Shown: positions 34,011 through 45,086, numbered from the stretch's first letter. The stretch is DNA of 64,000 bases from Synaphobranchus kaupii (GCA_029718625.1 CM056376.1:119630222-119694221); one strand, 5' to 3'. Numbers and translations: made by a program. The notes: a model not told the origin generated them from the sequence alone.

Positions 34011-34480
34011 TTATAAAAAGTATTTTTGATAAAATTTGATCTTACGTGTGGCGTACGTAAAAAATCACGACAAAGTAGTGATTTATAAAATTTCAACGTG
34101 ACTCCATTTGACCGTGGAAATGGTCGTAGCTCCACGTCAGGTCTTCACTTGACATACGCACATTACCTGCTGGTTATGCCGAAGTATTGTAGGCTTGAGA
34201 GCCGCGCATGAACGCTTATTTGGCATGGAAAATTATCATTGTGGTTATCAGCCTACAAAATTTGTTTAATTCTAAATTGAAAAGGAAACTGATAGTCTAA
34301 TTACTGAATTTTAAGTCTTCCTTACATTATATACCATTATTATTGCATTGCTTCTCAAGCTTCTGGATTTGAGAATATTTTTCATGTTCATTTTAGTCTT
34401 TTGTTTTATTTATCCATTGTTTTTATATATTTTACTTTAACTGTGTAATTTTGCTGTAAAAAAAGCTTTAAATAAAATTG

Positions 34481-34514
<34 letters not shown>

Positions 34515-34589
34515 AATAACAACAGTGCGTATTTTGTACATTCTATATCTGCTGTGTACCATGCTTGAGAGATTGTGTTGGCTTAAACT

Positions 34590-35002
34590 ACCAACAACAA
34601 AAAAAAGTCTGCCAGTCTGCAAATATCAGGATTCCTAAATGCTTACGAAGGTAATCCCATATGCAAAAGGTCTGTAAAAATCATATATGATCATACTTGC
34701 AAAGTTTTTATAAAAAAGCATGTTGATTAGTAGCCTATTATATTATATATTTCTATACAATTCTTATACAATCTCTCAATGTTTTTTTTATAAGGAGTAC
34801 CATGTATTAGGGAACTATTTAATTTTAGCAAGAAATGTATATGCTAGCTCTCTACTACATATTTATTTTATTTAAGTTTTGTATATGGCATATGTGATTT
34901 TTAAAAGATTTTTATAGACCTTTTGCATATGGGATTTGCATATAGCATTTAGGAATCCTGTTATTTGCAGACTGGCAGACTTTTTTTTTTGTTGGTTTTA
35001 TG
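34590..35002. mobile_element. Nested palindromic MITE in the right arm
   Basis: Mirror copy of the 27820-28232 MITE, with small differences (ATATC versus ATAAC next to the end, and a few bases near AAATGC). Confidence 0.72.
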
Positions 35003-35730
35003 AATGAAAGTTCAACCATCGAGATAAAAAAAAAACTGGAGGCAGTTTCCGCTTACCAGTTCCATGGATTCCCATGGGAGCTGCTCATTGGGGCATGAAG
35101 CCAATTCAGTGGTCAACCCGTCACGTCTCTGCAGTCTATGGGCAATACACACAGACAGCGCACAGAATCATGGGAATCGCAGTTCATTACAGAAGTTAAC
35201 GGGGAGACGCGGTTGTTTCCATTACAGATATGCTCGGTTTTCTCATGTTATACGTCTCAAAAGAACCGAAAACGACACGCTCTGATGGCTAGTTCACAAG
35301 CTAAATCCATTAATAATCATATTGCAGCCTATACAGTATGTACTGATCTGAACAGACCTAGCTAACTTCAGCTAGTTTAATACAAGCAATAGCCTACAAG
35401 ACTAGCCTATAAATAGCAACCCACACAGATAAAGCAGAGACGAAGAAGCTCGAGAATTATACATCATATTGCATTAAAATGCAATTACAAAATAAGAAAG
35501 GTATTCTATGAATGTACTATAACTATAAGTACAATACCGGCAGCTTACCCATTCGCTTTATTTGACCGTGAAATAAAAATGGTGGATCTCCGTTTTGTCT
35601 CGTAATTCATCGGAGAAAATCGTAAAGTCACGTGGTGTGCAATCGCTAATTCGTAAAATAAGTACGAATTTTCGGGACTGGAATTTCGTAGAATAGATAC
35701 GAATGGGCTGTGAGACCAGGTTGGTATTTA

Positions 35731-35860
35731 TGTATACTGTGAATTTTTCTCTTTTATGTTGAATGCGGTGTACTGATAGCAGCTCCTTTCCCCTGTACTG
35801 GAATTAATTCCACCAGCCTAGCTGTGTGGCAATAAAGCACAGAAATCCCTTCATAAATAT
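35731..35860 (+). mobile_element. Probable 3' tail of the interrupted LINE
   Basis: Sequence right of the palindrome reads like the 3' untranslated end of a fish LINE: CTGGAATTAATTCCACC, then GTGTGGCAATAAAGCAC. With the reverse-transcriptase fragment ending just left of the palindrome, the simplest reading is one LINE copy split by the palindrome. Confidence 0.5.
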
Positions 35861-36345
35861 CACTTAGAAATGGTTTGGTATTTCATTTTGTGTAACTGGC
35901 ACTCTAAGAGGATGAGTGGACCTAAACCTGTAATGGGGCGTGACGTGTGAGGCCAAACGCAGCAAGGGGATTCTTTAAGCCCTTAGGCCACTAAGGCGGG
36001 AAACCCCACAGATAAGGGAGGAGACAAGACAGGGAACACGTACCAAAGCTACTAACCGGCTCAAGTAGAAGCGCAAACGCCAGGTCTTTCACTAAGAAAA
36101 CCAAGCCAAGCGAATAGAACAAAGCACTAGGCTCTCAAACTTCTACAAGCTAAGTGACTAGAGAACGAGCCGGAAATAACAAACGCCCTGTCTCGGAAAC
36201 GAGACGCATAAGAACAGGCGAGTAGCATAATGGCACAAACAAAACACACAGCAAACACTGAAAACTAATGCAAATTAGAATTACCAGGAGGCGAAAAGAA
36301 CGGGATCTAACGTTCCAAGGCTACTCAGAGACTAATAGTCAAACG

Positions 36346-37110
36346 CAAACATGTCCACAACATTGCCCAATCTTCCCCACAGGAAGACATGCACCGACAG
36401 ACGAAACAGAACTACAGTTCCGAACAAAATCGTCAAACTCCATATAAGGATAAAAGGCACACAGGGACGAAAGGACAGCTGCACCGGAATTATCGGCTAA
36501 CTGACTAACACGAGTATAGAGAATAAAAGCCCTGCCTCTTGGTAAAGAGGAATGTAACGAGAAGGTGAAGGAACAGAGATAACGTTCCGTGGCTAGTTTC
36601 ATAAGCTCGCAGTCACATGCATAAATAAAGGGGTAAACTCCCGATCTCCCAGGAGGGAGAAACATTTTACAGGAGAGCCGACGGAGCACCGCAGTCCCAT
36701 AACTTTACTAGCAGAATGACTAGCTTAAATAGAAAACACACACCCTAGCCTCTCAGTAAAGGGAAATGTAACGAGGCGAGGGAACCAATAATTAAAGTTC
36801 CAAGGCTATAATGAGGCTCGCAGTCACACGCAAACATGTCCACAACATCGCCCAATCCTCCCCACAGGAAGACATGCACCGACAGACGAAACAGAACTAC
36901 AGTTCCAAACAGAATCGTCAAACTCCATATATGGATAAAGACACAAGTCATGCACCGACAGACGAAACAGAACTACAGTTCCAAACAGAATAGTCAAACT
37001 CCATATAAGGATAAAGGTACAAGACATGCATCGACAGACGAAACAGAACTAAAGTTCCTAACAAAATCGTCAAACTCCATACACGGATAAAGGCACACAG
37101 GGGCGAGAGG
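36346..37110. repeat. Tandem array inside the LTR-like repeat
   Basis: A block starting CAAACATGTCCACAACA and containing GACATGCACCGACAGACGAA occurs at 36346 and 36831 (485 bp apart). Two shorter copies beginning at the GCACCGACAG/GCATCGACAG part follow directly at about 36950 and 37025. Between the long copies a second motif (CCCTGCCTCT..AATGTAACGAG..AGTTCCAAGGCTA) also recurs, so the array has a nested, higher-order layout. Confidence 0.78.
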
Positions 37111-37219
37111 ACAGCTGCACCGGAATTATCGGTTATATGATTAACGCAAGCTCAATAGAAAATACTAGCCCTGCCTCTAAGAATAAATAGAGCCCTAAAG
37201 TCAGTATGATAAAACACCC

Positions 37220-39211
37220 TGGGCCCTATCTTGGCGATCTTGGCGCTTAGTCTAAGCGCATGGCGCTAAGTCCATTTAGGGCGTGTCCAAGTCCACTTTT
37301 GCTATTTTAACGGCGTGTTTTTTTGGCGCTAAGCACGGCGCATGGCGCAACTGGGCTGAACCTAGTCGCTTCATTAATTATAGGTGTGTCTTGGGCGTGA
37401 CATTCAATAAACCAATCAAAATGTCATATCCCATTCCCTTTAAAAGCCTGCTTTTCCACCTTGGCGGATTGCTTATGATGGCGAAACAGACATGCTCGTG
37501 CGTGTTTAGTGTGATCAAGGAATAGGCTAAATGGAGTATGATCAATATTATTCGGACTAACCATTAGCCTATGAGTTCCCGGTAATTCCAGACAGGGCTG
37601 TTATTTTACAAAATATGTGCGGTTAAATTTCGTTAAAAGGACCTGCAACAGCTGAGAATAAGCTATCAATGGCTTCAGTCTCACCTTAGAAAACGCCAAA
37701 TTTGCCTGCTTGTTCAGCGAATTTTGTTTGATTATGCAATGAAAGTGTCAAACATCAATTCCAAGAGGCTGTTCTCATGAAGTTCTCGAAGTTCAAGCTT
37801 CATCCAAAGTTCATTAGGCTACCTGCATAGTAGGCTAATATTGATTAATAACATACATACCGTTGTTTTGCCTTAATGATGACACTAAATAGCCATACAA
37901 TAAAGCTGTCAGGTTCGCAACCCATAAGTTCACGCATATTTTCCCTTGTTTAATAATGTCCTGTTTATGGAAATGTGACCAACCTGTTTTACTCGTAGCG
38001 TAATCCTTTAAAACAATCCACTTTCCCAGGAAGACCGTTAAACGTGCGAATTACAGCAGGGGAAACAGAACATGCAGCTCACGTGCAGAGAATGGCATAA
38101 AAATTAATTGTGAATTAATTGTGTAACGTGCTGAAAATTTGTTTTAGTTTCTAATTAGACGCTTAGTTCTCTTTAAAATCGTTTTGTTCAGTTAAGGAAT
38201 AACGGGTGAAATCAGCTGGGTTTGAAACGGTGAGAGTATGGAAACCTGGTCACTGTAATTTAAAAAAATATGAAGGACGAAGAATAGCTAAGGTTACAAT
38301 TTAGTTAACATGGTGACATCTCCGTTTTTTAACCATAGGCTATCGAAAAAAAACCTTATGCACAGCGAATTCGCTGTAGCCTAGGCTATTTGAAAAACAA
38401 TAAATGCAATATTCACTGGACAAGGTTTTGAACTTTTTTCAGTCACAAACCATTCTATTTACTTACAGGCTGTATTCATAGATAAACAGAGCTGTATTGT
38501 AATGACATCTGAAGCGCATTTTCAGAACTTAAATGTCCGTCTATTGCCGTGCGCGAGTTTTCCATAGAATGACAATTCACGCATTAGGTGCAAAGACAAT
38601 TCACGCATTAGGCTTGATAGCTATAGGTGTTATCAGCTCCTTTTTAATGGATAGCCATTGTCCTGTACCATCGCACATCGCCTGGATGTTGATGGAGTGG
38701 GCTGAGAGCAATGTAATGTGGCATTGTTTCCCTTCGCTGAGGGAAAGGTATGTGGACCTATGGAACCTTTTATTATTATGCATTTTTGATATAGCCTACA
38801 CAATAATAATATTTCACATTGTGATCTGGATATTTTAGTCATGACTGTGCACGCCCCTGTGTGTAACAGACAGGAGGGTATGCGCGTTGTGCACACGCCT
38901 ATGTAGACGCACTTATATGCGCCGTTAAAATAGCATGTAAACAACTGCGACATGACTTTAGACCAGGTTTGTGGTGGTTCTAGCGCAAGCGCTTTCTGCT
39001 GGCTCAAGATAGCAATACGCCAAAAAGAATCCTGGCCACTCCTCATCTTAAGACCAACACGCCCAGTTCACTAATGATGGCGCAAGACTAGTTAATGGCG
39101 CAATGCTAGTTAAACGGCGTAAGCGTTAGGCGTTATTATGGACCTAGCGCCGGGTGTAAGATAGCAAAGACACTTGCATTTGCGTTAGCGCCGGGTGTAA
39201 GATAGGGCCCA
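37220..39211. mobile_element. 2-kb TIR element (GGGCCCTATCTT ends)
   Basis: The ends are inverted copies of TGGGCCCTATCTT, followed by GGCGCTAAG/GGCGCTAA-type subterminal repeats, with GCTATCTTACACCCGGCGC repeated twice near the right end. The interior is AT-rich and non-coding. It interrupts the LTR-like repeat. I could not find a convincing target duplication (CCC left, CTG right), so I do not assign a superfamily. Confidence 0.72.
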
Positions 39212-39775
39212 CTGTCTCTTAATAAACAAACTCCTCTTGCTATCACAAAAGACAGCAGATAGAGAGAGGAGAAAGACAGAAAATGGCAAACGATCTAGGC
39301 AAAAAACGACAAAGGACAGACCAGAACGCGGCGACTGAAATGAGCACACAAAACAGGAATGAAACCTGAAAGCTCAAAGCACAAAGCAAAGTCCCGCAAA
39401 ACTCCAACAAAGCACAACAGAGCAAAACGGTCTCCTTAAAACACTAGATCAATCATACGACTAAAACTTTAAAAGGGCAAAAATAAACCGCACACAAAAC
39501 AGCACGAATAATGCCACACAAAACACCACAGCACAAACAACAAACAATCAATATCGAAGCCCAGAACTAAAGGAACATGGGCTTAAATAGCTCACCGGCA
39601 ACCATGTGCAGCTGTGCAACGTTGATGAGAACTTCTTCGCGAGAAGAAGGAAGGAGTCAAAACTCCACCAACGAAGCAGCGCCCACTTGTGGCGACCGAG
39701 GAACACAACCGCAAGGGAAAAAGGGTCATAAACCATGACAAAACTATGCCAGGAAATGCACCCCGGACCATAACA

Positions 39776-40248
39776 GAGCTGCCAGAATGCTATGTATAAC
39801 ATACTATGCATGGTTTTAGCTAAGGGCCAGAAATATAGTTTTAGCTAATTGAACACAATTAAACCCAATTCAAGTGAAAGCAAAATATTCTCAAGATAAA
39901 AAAAACCTACTTTTGAAATTTCCTCTAAAATGCACATAATTGAAAGGGACAGCTACAACATCCTTTAAAAAGTCACTTATAAGATACTTGCAATATTGTT
40001 TTTGCACAGATAGTTGTCATTATGATTTTAACATTTTCTATAAAATGTGTTAAAGTAACCCACTAGCTACAGAAAATGACATAGTCACTCACAAACGTTT
40101 GAGATTTCATTCCTCATTCGTTCTCCTATTTGGTAATGTAATATTTATGAATACAATTCAAAAAAGTATTCTTTGGCACAGGTCTGGTACAACCAAAGTC
40201 CTTCGTTATAGGTTGGTAGTGTGTTTTCGGGATCAGGCTCAATCATCA
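39776..40248. other. Unique sequence
   Basis: Nothing recognised. Confidence 0.4.
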
Positions 40249-40307
40249 CAAGACCGTGGTGTAATGGGCAGAGGCGCAAGTTTGAGTCCCGGCATCGGCA
40301 GGGTCTA
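40249..40307 (+). repeat. tRNA-like cassette 4
   Basis: Plus strand: GTGGTGTAATGGGCAGAGGC (A-box-like) and GCAAGTTTGAGTCCCGG (B-box-like) lie closer together than in a full tRNA. An AATAAAGCCAAAATG motif follows at 40464-40478 and then the tandem array, the same order as around cassette 1. Confidence 0.58.
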
Positions 40308-40530
40308 AATTGAGTAAGTGTATTGTTGTATGGGAATTGTTGTAGAATTGCATTGCACAGTGTACCATAACCTTTTATAAATTTATATTCGGCCTATATC
40401 TCATCTGCAAAGATTCTCAACCCCCAACATTGCTTTCCTATCAGTCATTACTAAATATTGTCTAATAAAGCCAAAATGCAAATAAACGCCAAATACTGAT
40501 GTGTTAGGCATTTAAACCTTTTTAATGAGC

Positions 40531-41150
40531 ATCCCCTTAATGTTATATAGAATGTTCCTGGCATGTTCCTGGAACGTCATATTGAATGTTTGAAGAACAC
40601 GAGAGGAAAGTTCCCAGAACATTCCCCCTACGTTACATGGAATACACCTAGAATGTTGCACTGATGTTATATACAATGTTTGTAGAGCGCAAGAGGAAGG
40701 TTCCCAGAACGTTACCCTCATGTTACATAGAACGTTGCCCTGATGTTTTATGGAATGCCCAGAGAATGTGCCCCTCATATTATATAGAATTATCTTAGAA
40801 CGCCAGAGGAAGGTTCCCAGAACGATACCCTCATGTTACATAGAACGTTGCCCTGATGTTATATGGAATGCTCTTAGAATGTTCCCCTGATCTTATATAA
40901 ACTGTTCATAGAGCAAAAGAGGAAGGTTCCCAGAAAGATACCCTAATGTTACATAGAACATTCCTCTGATGTTTCATGGAATGCTCCTAGAATGTTCCTC
41001 TGATGTTATATTAGCTGTTTGTAGAGCACAAGAGGAAGCTTCCCAGAATGATACCCTCATGTTACATAGAACATTGCCCTGATGTTTTATTATATGGAAT
41101 GCCCAGAGAATGTTCCCTTCTGATGTTACATGGAATGCTCCTTGAATGTT
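40531..41150 (+). repeat. Array of about 112-bp units rich in AACGTT
   Basis: GAGGAAGGTTCCCAG (with small changes) recurs at 40603, 40694, 40806, 40919 and 41032, giving units of about 91, 112, 113 and 113 bp. Each unit holds CATGTTACATAGAAC and GTTTTATGGAATGC-like parts. It runs straight into a Tc1 remnant at about 41151, which has lost its outer left end. Confidence 0.9.
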
Positions 41151-41554
41151 CCCCTGCTCATCCAACATCTCATTCCAAAATCATGGGCATTAATATGGAG
41201 TTGGTCCCCATTTGCTGCTATAACAGCCTCCACTCTCCTGGGGAGGCTTTCCACTGGATGCTGGAACATTGCTGTGTGGATTTGTTTCCATTCAGTCAGA
41301 AGAGCATTAGTCGGGCACTGATTTGGGGCTATTAGGCCTGGCTCGCAGTCGGCTTTCCAATTGATCCAAATGGTGTTTGATGGAGTTGAGGTCAGGGCTC
41401 TGTGCAGGCCAGTCAAGTTCTTCCATACTGATCTTGACAAACCATGTCTGTATGGACCTCTATTTGTGCACGGGGGCATTGTCATTCTGAAACATGAAGG
41501 GGCCTTCCCCAAAATGTTGCCACAAAGTTGGAAACCCAGAATCGTCTAGAATGT
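41151..41554 (-). pseudogene. Tc1-like transposase remnant, left part (split)
   Basis: The minus-strand frame 41126-41512 carries the C-terminal end of a Tc1 transposase (LLTEWKQIHTAMFQHPVESL, then PRRVEAVIAAN). The part around the third catalytic residue is garbled by frameshifts. The DNA continues across the foldback insertion at 44495-44616 and ends in the Tc1 terminus GGCCATATAGTGTA. Most of the transposase gene is deleted, so this was already a non-autonomous derivative before it was interrupted. Confidence 0.78.
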
Positions 41555-41573
41555 ACGGTGGCCCAGAGGCGCA

Positions 41574-41880
41574 ATCCACATTTCTAAAAAGCAATATTTG
41601 TTTCTAAGTAGAAATCCTCTTTTATAAAAAAAAAATCCTTGTTTCTAAATATAAATCCTCATTTCTAAAACAAAATCCTTGTTGCTAAAAATAAATCCTT
41701 GTTTCTTAATATAAATCCTAGTTTCCAAAATGAAATCCGTAATTCTAAATAGAAATCCTCATTTCTAAAAAAATATCCTTATTTCTAAATTAAATCCTTG
41801 TTTCTAAAAATAAATCATTATTTCTAAATAAAATCCATAATTCTAAATAGAAATCCTCCTTTCTAAAACAAAGAAACGCT
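41574..41880. repeat. Left 20-bp minisatellite arm
   Basis: About 15 units of the form TTTCTAAAAATAAATCCTTG, variable in the middle but constant at TTTCTAA and AATCC. Confidence 0.93.
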
Positions 41881-42784
41881 GTTATCCACATGCAATAAAA
41901 AAAAGCTTTTCATTTCCCGTTCATTGTTGCACTGTACGTAGCCTACAGTAGTCTACGTTTTAGCCAGCTAAGTTACTTGTTGATGTGAAACGAAATTGAC
42001 TCGTCAAATGAACTCAATGTAGCCTGTGCGGTCCAGAGAAATTGCTAACTAGCCTACTGATTGTGATCTATTTACATACTTTGAGAGAAAAACAAAGATA
42101 ACCATTTTTGATGGACATGGTAATGAATTGGGACGAATGATAAGGTTGTAAGGTGTAACTATCAGATAGATATAGGCTACAAAAATAGCCTACTGTAAAT
42201 CCATGAAAATACTGTAACATTCACCTGGTGCTTACTGCACAGCAATGGGAAGACAGGTAGCTACAATAAGCCAATATCATTACGAAAGAGTAACAATATT
42301 GTGTCACTTGTGGTATGTGTAGCCTACATTAGCTATGTGTAATACAGCCTCAAATCCCAAATGCATTCTTAAATTTTTATTGTGTTAATACTTATTCTTT
42401 AATTCAATTTCTGATTACAATCTTTTGTCTATAGTGTTTAGCCTACATTCCGCAATCTGTATGTGGCCATAGCCTACAGTATGACACGCATGCACACACA
42501 GTAACGCAGGTAAGGTTGACATGGTGACAGACATACGCCAACATGGAGCCCAGTGAAGTTACGATTATGTTGCTTTTGCTCAATGTCCTGCAGTTTCAAA
42601 GGCAGGATTGGCATGATAGGAATTGATGGTAAGATGAAGGAGAAGGGTTATCACATAACGTTAGGCTACAGTGCCTTAAATAGCCTACTGGTGCAGCGAT
42701 CTCCGCTACGTATGATCAGTTGTATATCATATCATAGCTGGATATGGACGTTACCCAAAAAATTTAAATTAAATGTCATATTGT

Positions 42785-42915
42785 AACCGAACAGGGACCT
42801 TCCTAGGACTTTAATAACGTCCTAGTAATGTTTTTTGGACATCCCTAGGGAACGTCACATCATAGCTTTGAGAGGACTAAAGTGGTATGTCCCTGGGACG
42901 TCCACTGTTTGCTGC
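42785..42915. repeat. GGGACGTCC-rich block in the foldback loop
   Basis: Short palindromes such as GGGAACGTCAC and GGGACGTCCACTG recur within 130 bp. Similar wording is common near the ends of fish DNA elements; no boundaries could be fixed. Confidence 0.4.
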
Positions 42916-43884
42916 GTAGGTGTTAGATATGTGGAAAGAATCAGAGAACATCACAGTGCGCCCTAAATGTTGCTGGTCTATGTTTAAGTAGCTAGGTCAG
43001 AATAGGTTCCAGAACTTCCATTTTATTGCGTTCTAGTGATTTTGTTGGAAAGGTTGGATTTTTTTTTTCTTCAGTTTTTAAGAATACATTTTTTGTTAAT
43101 ATGATCAACAGCCTATTTTATTTATCATGTTAAAATCAATGTACATAAGTCCAAGTGCAACAAATGCACGACACAGTTGGCACAAGATTATACCCTAGCT
43201 CTTTCGTGTATGATATGGCTTATTGTATCTAGCTCTATTCTCGTAGCGTAATGTGGTGCTACCAGCCCGCCATCTACTGGGCGAATAATAGCTACTGCAG
43301 CATTTCCACGGATTTACACTCAGTCGCCTATTTTTGTACAGCTATCCAAGAGTAATAACTCATGATCTTATCATTCATCACAAATCATTATTTATCACAT
43401 ATCATATCCATCAAAAAAAGTTGACTTCAAAGCATCTAAATTGACCACAGTTAACCTGCACATTGTCTGGCATCTCTGGACCACAGGCTACATTGAGTTC
43501 GTTGCACATTAACAAGTAATTTATTATGTAGGCTACTGTACTTACAGTGCAACAATGAACGGGAAATGAAAAGCTTATGTTTTTTATTGGAGGTGATGAT
43601 AACAGCGAACCATGTGCTTAATGTGCTGTAAAGCTGCAGTTCCCTACGAATGAGTTTCCATTATATTCCTCAAATTATTGAACTTACGTGTTAACAGGCT
43701 TTAACCTAATAGCCTATGTCTGCTAGAAAACTTAACTTTAGTTTGTTCTGCAATTTTGTGCTAGTTATTATGCCAGCCAATGGACTAGCTTCAAATAGCA
43801 CTCTCTCAGACACACTCGTGCATACGTCATGTGGTCCCAGTATGCTTTGCGCATAGGCTAACTGTACATTTAGCTTTCAGGCTT

Positions 43885-44475
43885 TATAGAAACAAGGATT
43901 TCTTTACAGAAATGAGGATCTCAATTTAGAAAAAAGGATTTCCAATTAGAAACAAGGATTTAATTTAGAAATAAGGATTTTGTTTTAGAAATGAGGATTT
44001 TGTTTTAGAAACGAGGATTTACATTTAGAAAGAAGGATTTCTATTTAGAAATAAGGATTTATTTTTTAGAAACAAGGATTTAATTTAGAAATAAGGATTT
44101 GTTTTAGAAATTAAGATTTCTATTTAGAATTATGGATTTTATTTTTGAAACTAGGATTTATTTTTGGAAATATGGATTTAGTTTTAGAAAGGAGGATTTC
44201 TATTTAGAAGTACAGATTTATGTTTACAAACAAGGATTTATATTAAGAAACAAGGATTTCCTTTTAGCAATGAGGATTTTGTTTTAGACATGAGGATTTA
44301 TATTTAGAAACAAGGATTTATTTTAGAAATTAGGATTTATATTTAGAAACAAGGACTTATTTTAAAAACGAGGATTTATATTTAGAAATATGGATCTCAT
44401 CTTAGAAACAAAGATTTATTTTTATAAATGAGGATTTATATTTAGAAACAAAGATTGCTTTTTAGAAATGTGGAT
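43885..44475. repeat. Right 20-bp minisatellite arm
   Basis: About 29 units of AGAAACAAGGATTTATATTT type, the reverse complement of the left-arm unit. It has roughly twice as many units as the left arm, as expected of a slippage-prone array. Confidence 0.93.
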
Positions 44476-44494
44476 TGCACCTCTGGGTCACCGT

Positions 44495-44616
44495 AAGAAT
44501 GTCATTGTATGCTGCAGTGTTAAGATTTGCCTTCACTGGAACTAAGGAGCCTAGCTTGAACCATGAACAGCCCCAGACCAAGGGGTGTCCACATACCTTT
44601 GGCCATATAGTGTATC
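44495..44616 (-). mobile_element. Tc1-like remnant, right part
   Basis: Continues the Tc1 copy left of 41555: AATGTCATTGTATGCTGCAG, then an about 60-bp stretch, then a jump straight to GGGGTGTCCACATACC and the outer end TTGGCCATATAGTGTA. The jump marks the internal deletion that removed most of the transposase gene. Confidence 0.78.
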
Positions 44617-45068
44617 TCGCCATAAAACAAATATGGGAAATATTTCTTTAGCCGTTTTCATATAGTTAAGTACATTAAAAAATTTGCATTAAGATTGAGA
44701 CTTTTTTCTCCAAAATACAGAAAATTCAAATGAGCACCACCAAGCCAAACTTAAGCTCTCTACAGTATCAGGCACTTCTAGTACTCCGTTTTTTATATCT
44801 GGCTATACAGTTCTGTAGCAATGTTGGTTTACTGTATTATAAACTACATGTACTCATCACTGGGCACAGGTTCAAACCTTCTCTTTGTGACTTCCTCCTC
44901 AACGAGACGAACTACACCACCACCAACCCTTTGTTTTTCAGCAGGAAAAAAAGGCTTTTCTGAAACCTATTAACCCGCCATTACACCTGTCGTCAGGTCG
45001 TCAGCCCCACCATGTGCAAAATGTTGCCAGATGCTGAATTAATCTCCTCCCCCCAAAATAATTTTGAT
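44617..45068. other. Unique sequence
   Basis: Nothing recognised. Confidence 0.4.
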
Positions 45069-45086
45069 CCCCCCCCCCCCCCCCCC
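45069..45086 (+). repeat. Poly-C tract (18 C)
   Basis: Uninterrupted C run. Confidence 0.95.

Larger units (their letters stand above)
27178..35723. mobile_element. Giant palindromic (foldback) element, 8.5 kb
   Basis: The left arm (27178-30921) and right arm (31913-35723) are inverted copies with only scattered substitutions and one about 80-bp indel; a loop of about 990 bp separates them. The termini are exact inverted repeats, CAACCTGGTCTCAC at the left and GTGAGACCAGGTTG at the right. Flanks are GTATTTG (27171-27177) and GTATTTA (35724-35730), a probable 7-bp duplication. Each arm carries, from outside in, about 600 bp of unknown sequence, a nested about 400-bp MITE, an AAT microsatellite, an L2 LINE 3' fragment and an ATT microsatellite. 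No transposase is seen. The same ends and target length occur at 53209-53584. Confidence 0.86.
35929..39775 (-). mobile_element. Large LTR-like repeat, split by a MITE
   Basis: The two pieces 35929-37219 and 39212-39775 share style (A-rich, many short tandem motifs) and together make about 1.85 kb. Read on the minus strand, the unit starts TGTTATGGTCCGGGG and ends CGCCCCATTACA, that is TG...CA with a short inverted end, as in LTRs. A TATA-like box lies at 39583-39590. I found no flanking duplication and no internal coding region, so a solo LTR is only an inference; it could be another kind of terminal repeat. Confidence 0.42.
41555..44494. mobile_element. Foldback element with minisatellite arms, 2.94 kb
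   Basis: The ends are inverted: ACGGTGGCCCAGAGGCGCAA at the left, and ACGGTGACCCAGAGGTGCAA on the minus strand at the right. An 8-bp flank, TAGAATGT (41547-41554) and AAGAATGT (44495-44502), marks the insertion into a Tc1 remnant. Each arm is a 20-bp minisatellite (left about 300 bp, right about 580 bp, opposite orientation), then about 150 bp of non-repetitive inverted sequence (CATTTCCCGTTCATTGTTGC and its mirror), then a loop of about 1.4 kb. No transposase is seen. The design resembles Drosophila FB elements; kinship is not implied. Confidence 0.85.

Noticed and set aside
36336..37120. CRISPR-like array
   Set aside because: The repeats are long, contiguous and vary in length, with no regular unique spacers, and the window is eukaryotic.
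38533..39046. Opposing frames inside the 2-kb MITE
   Set aside because: No family resemblance; they lie in non-coding transposon interior.
41574..41880. Centromeric or ordinary satellite
   Set aside because: The array is short, inverted at the other end and bounded by transposon-like termini with a target duplication, so it is part of a mobile element.
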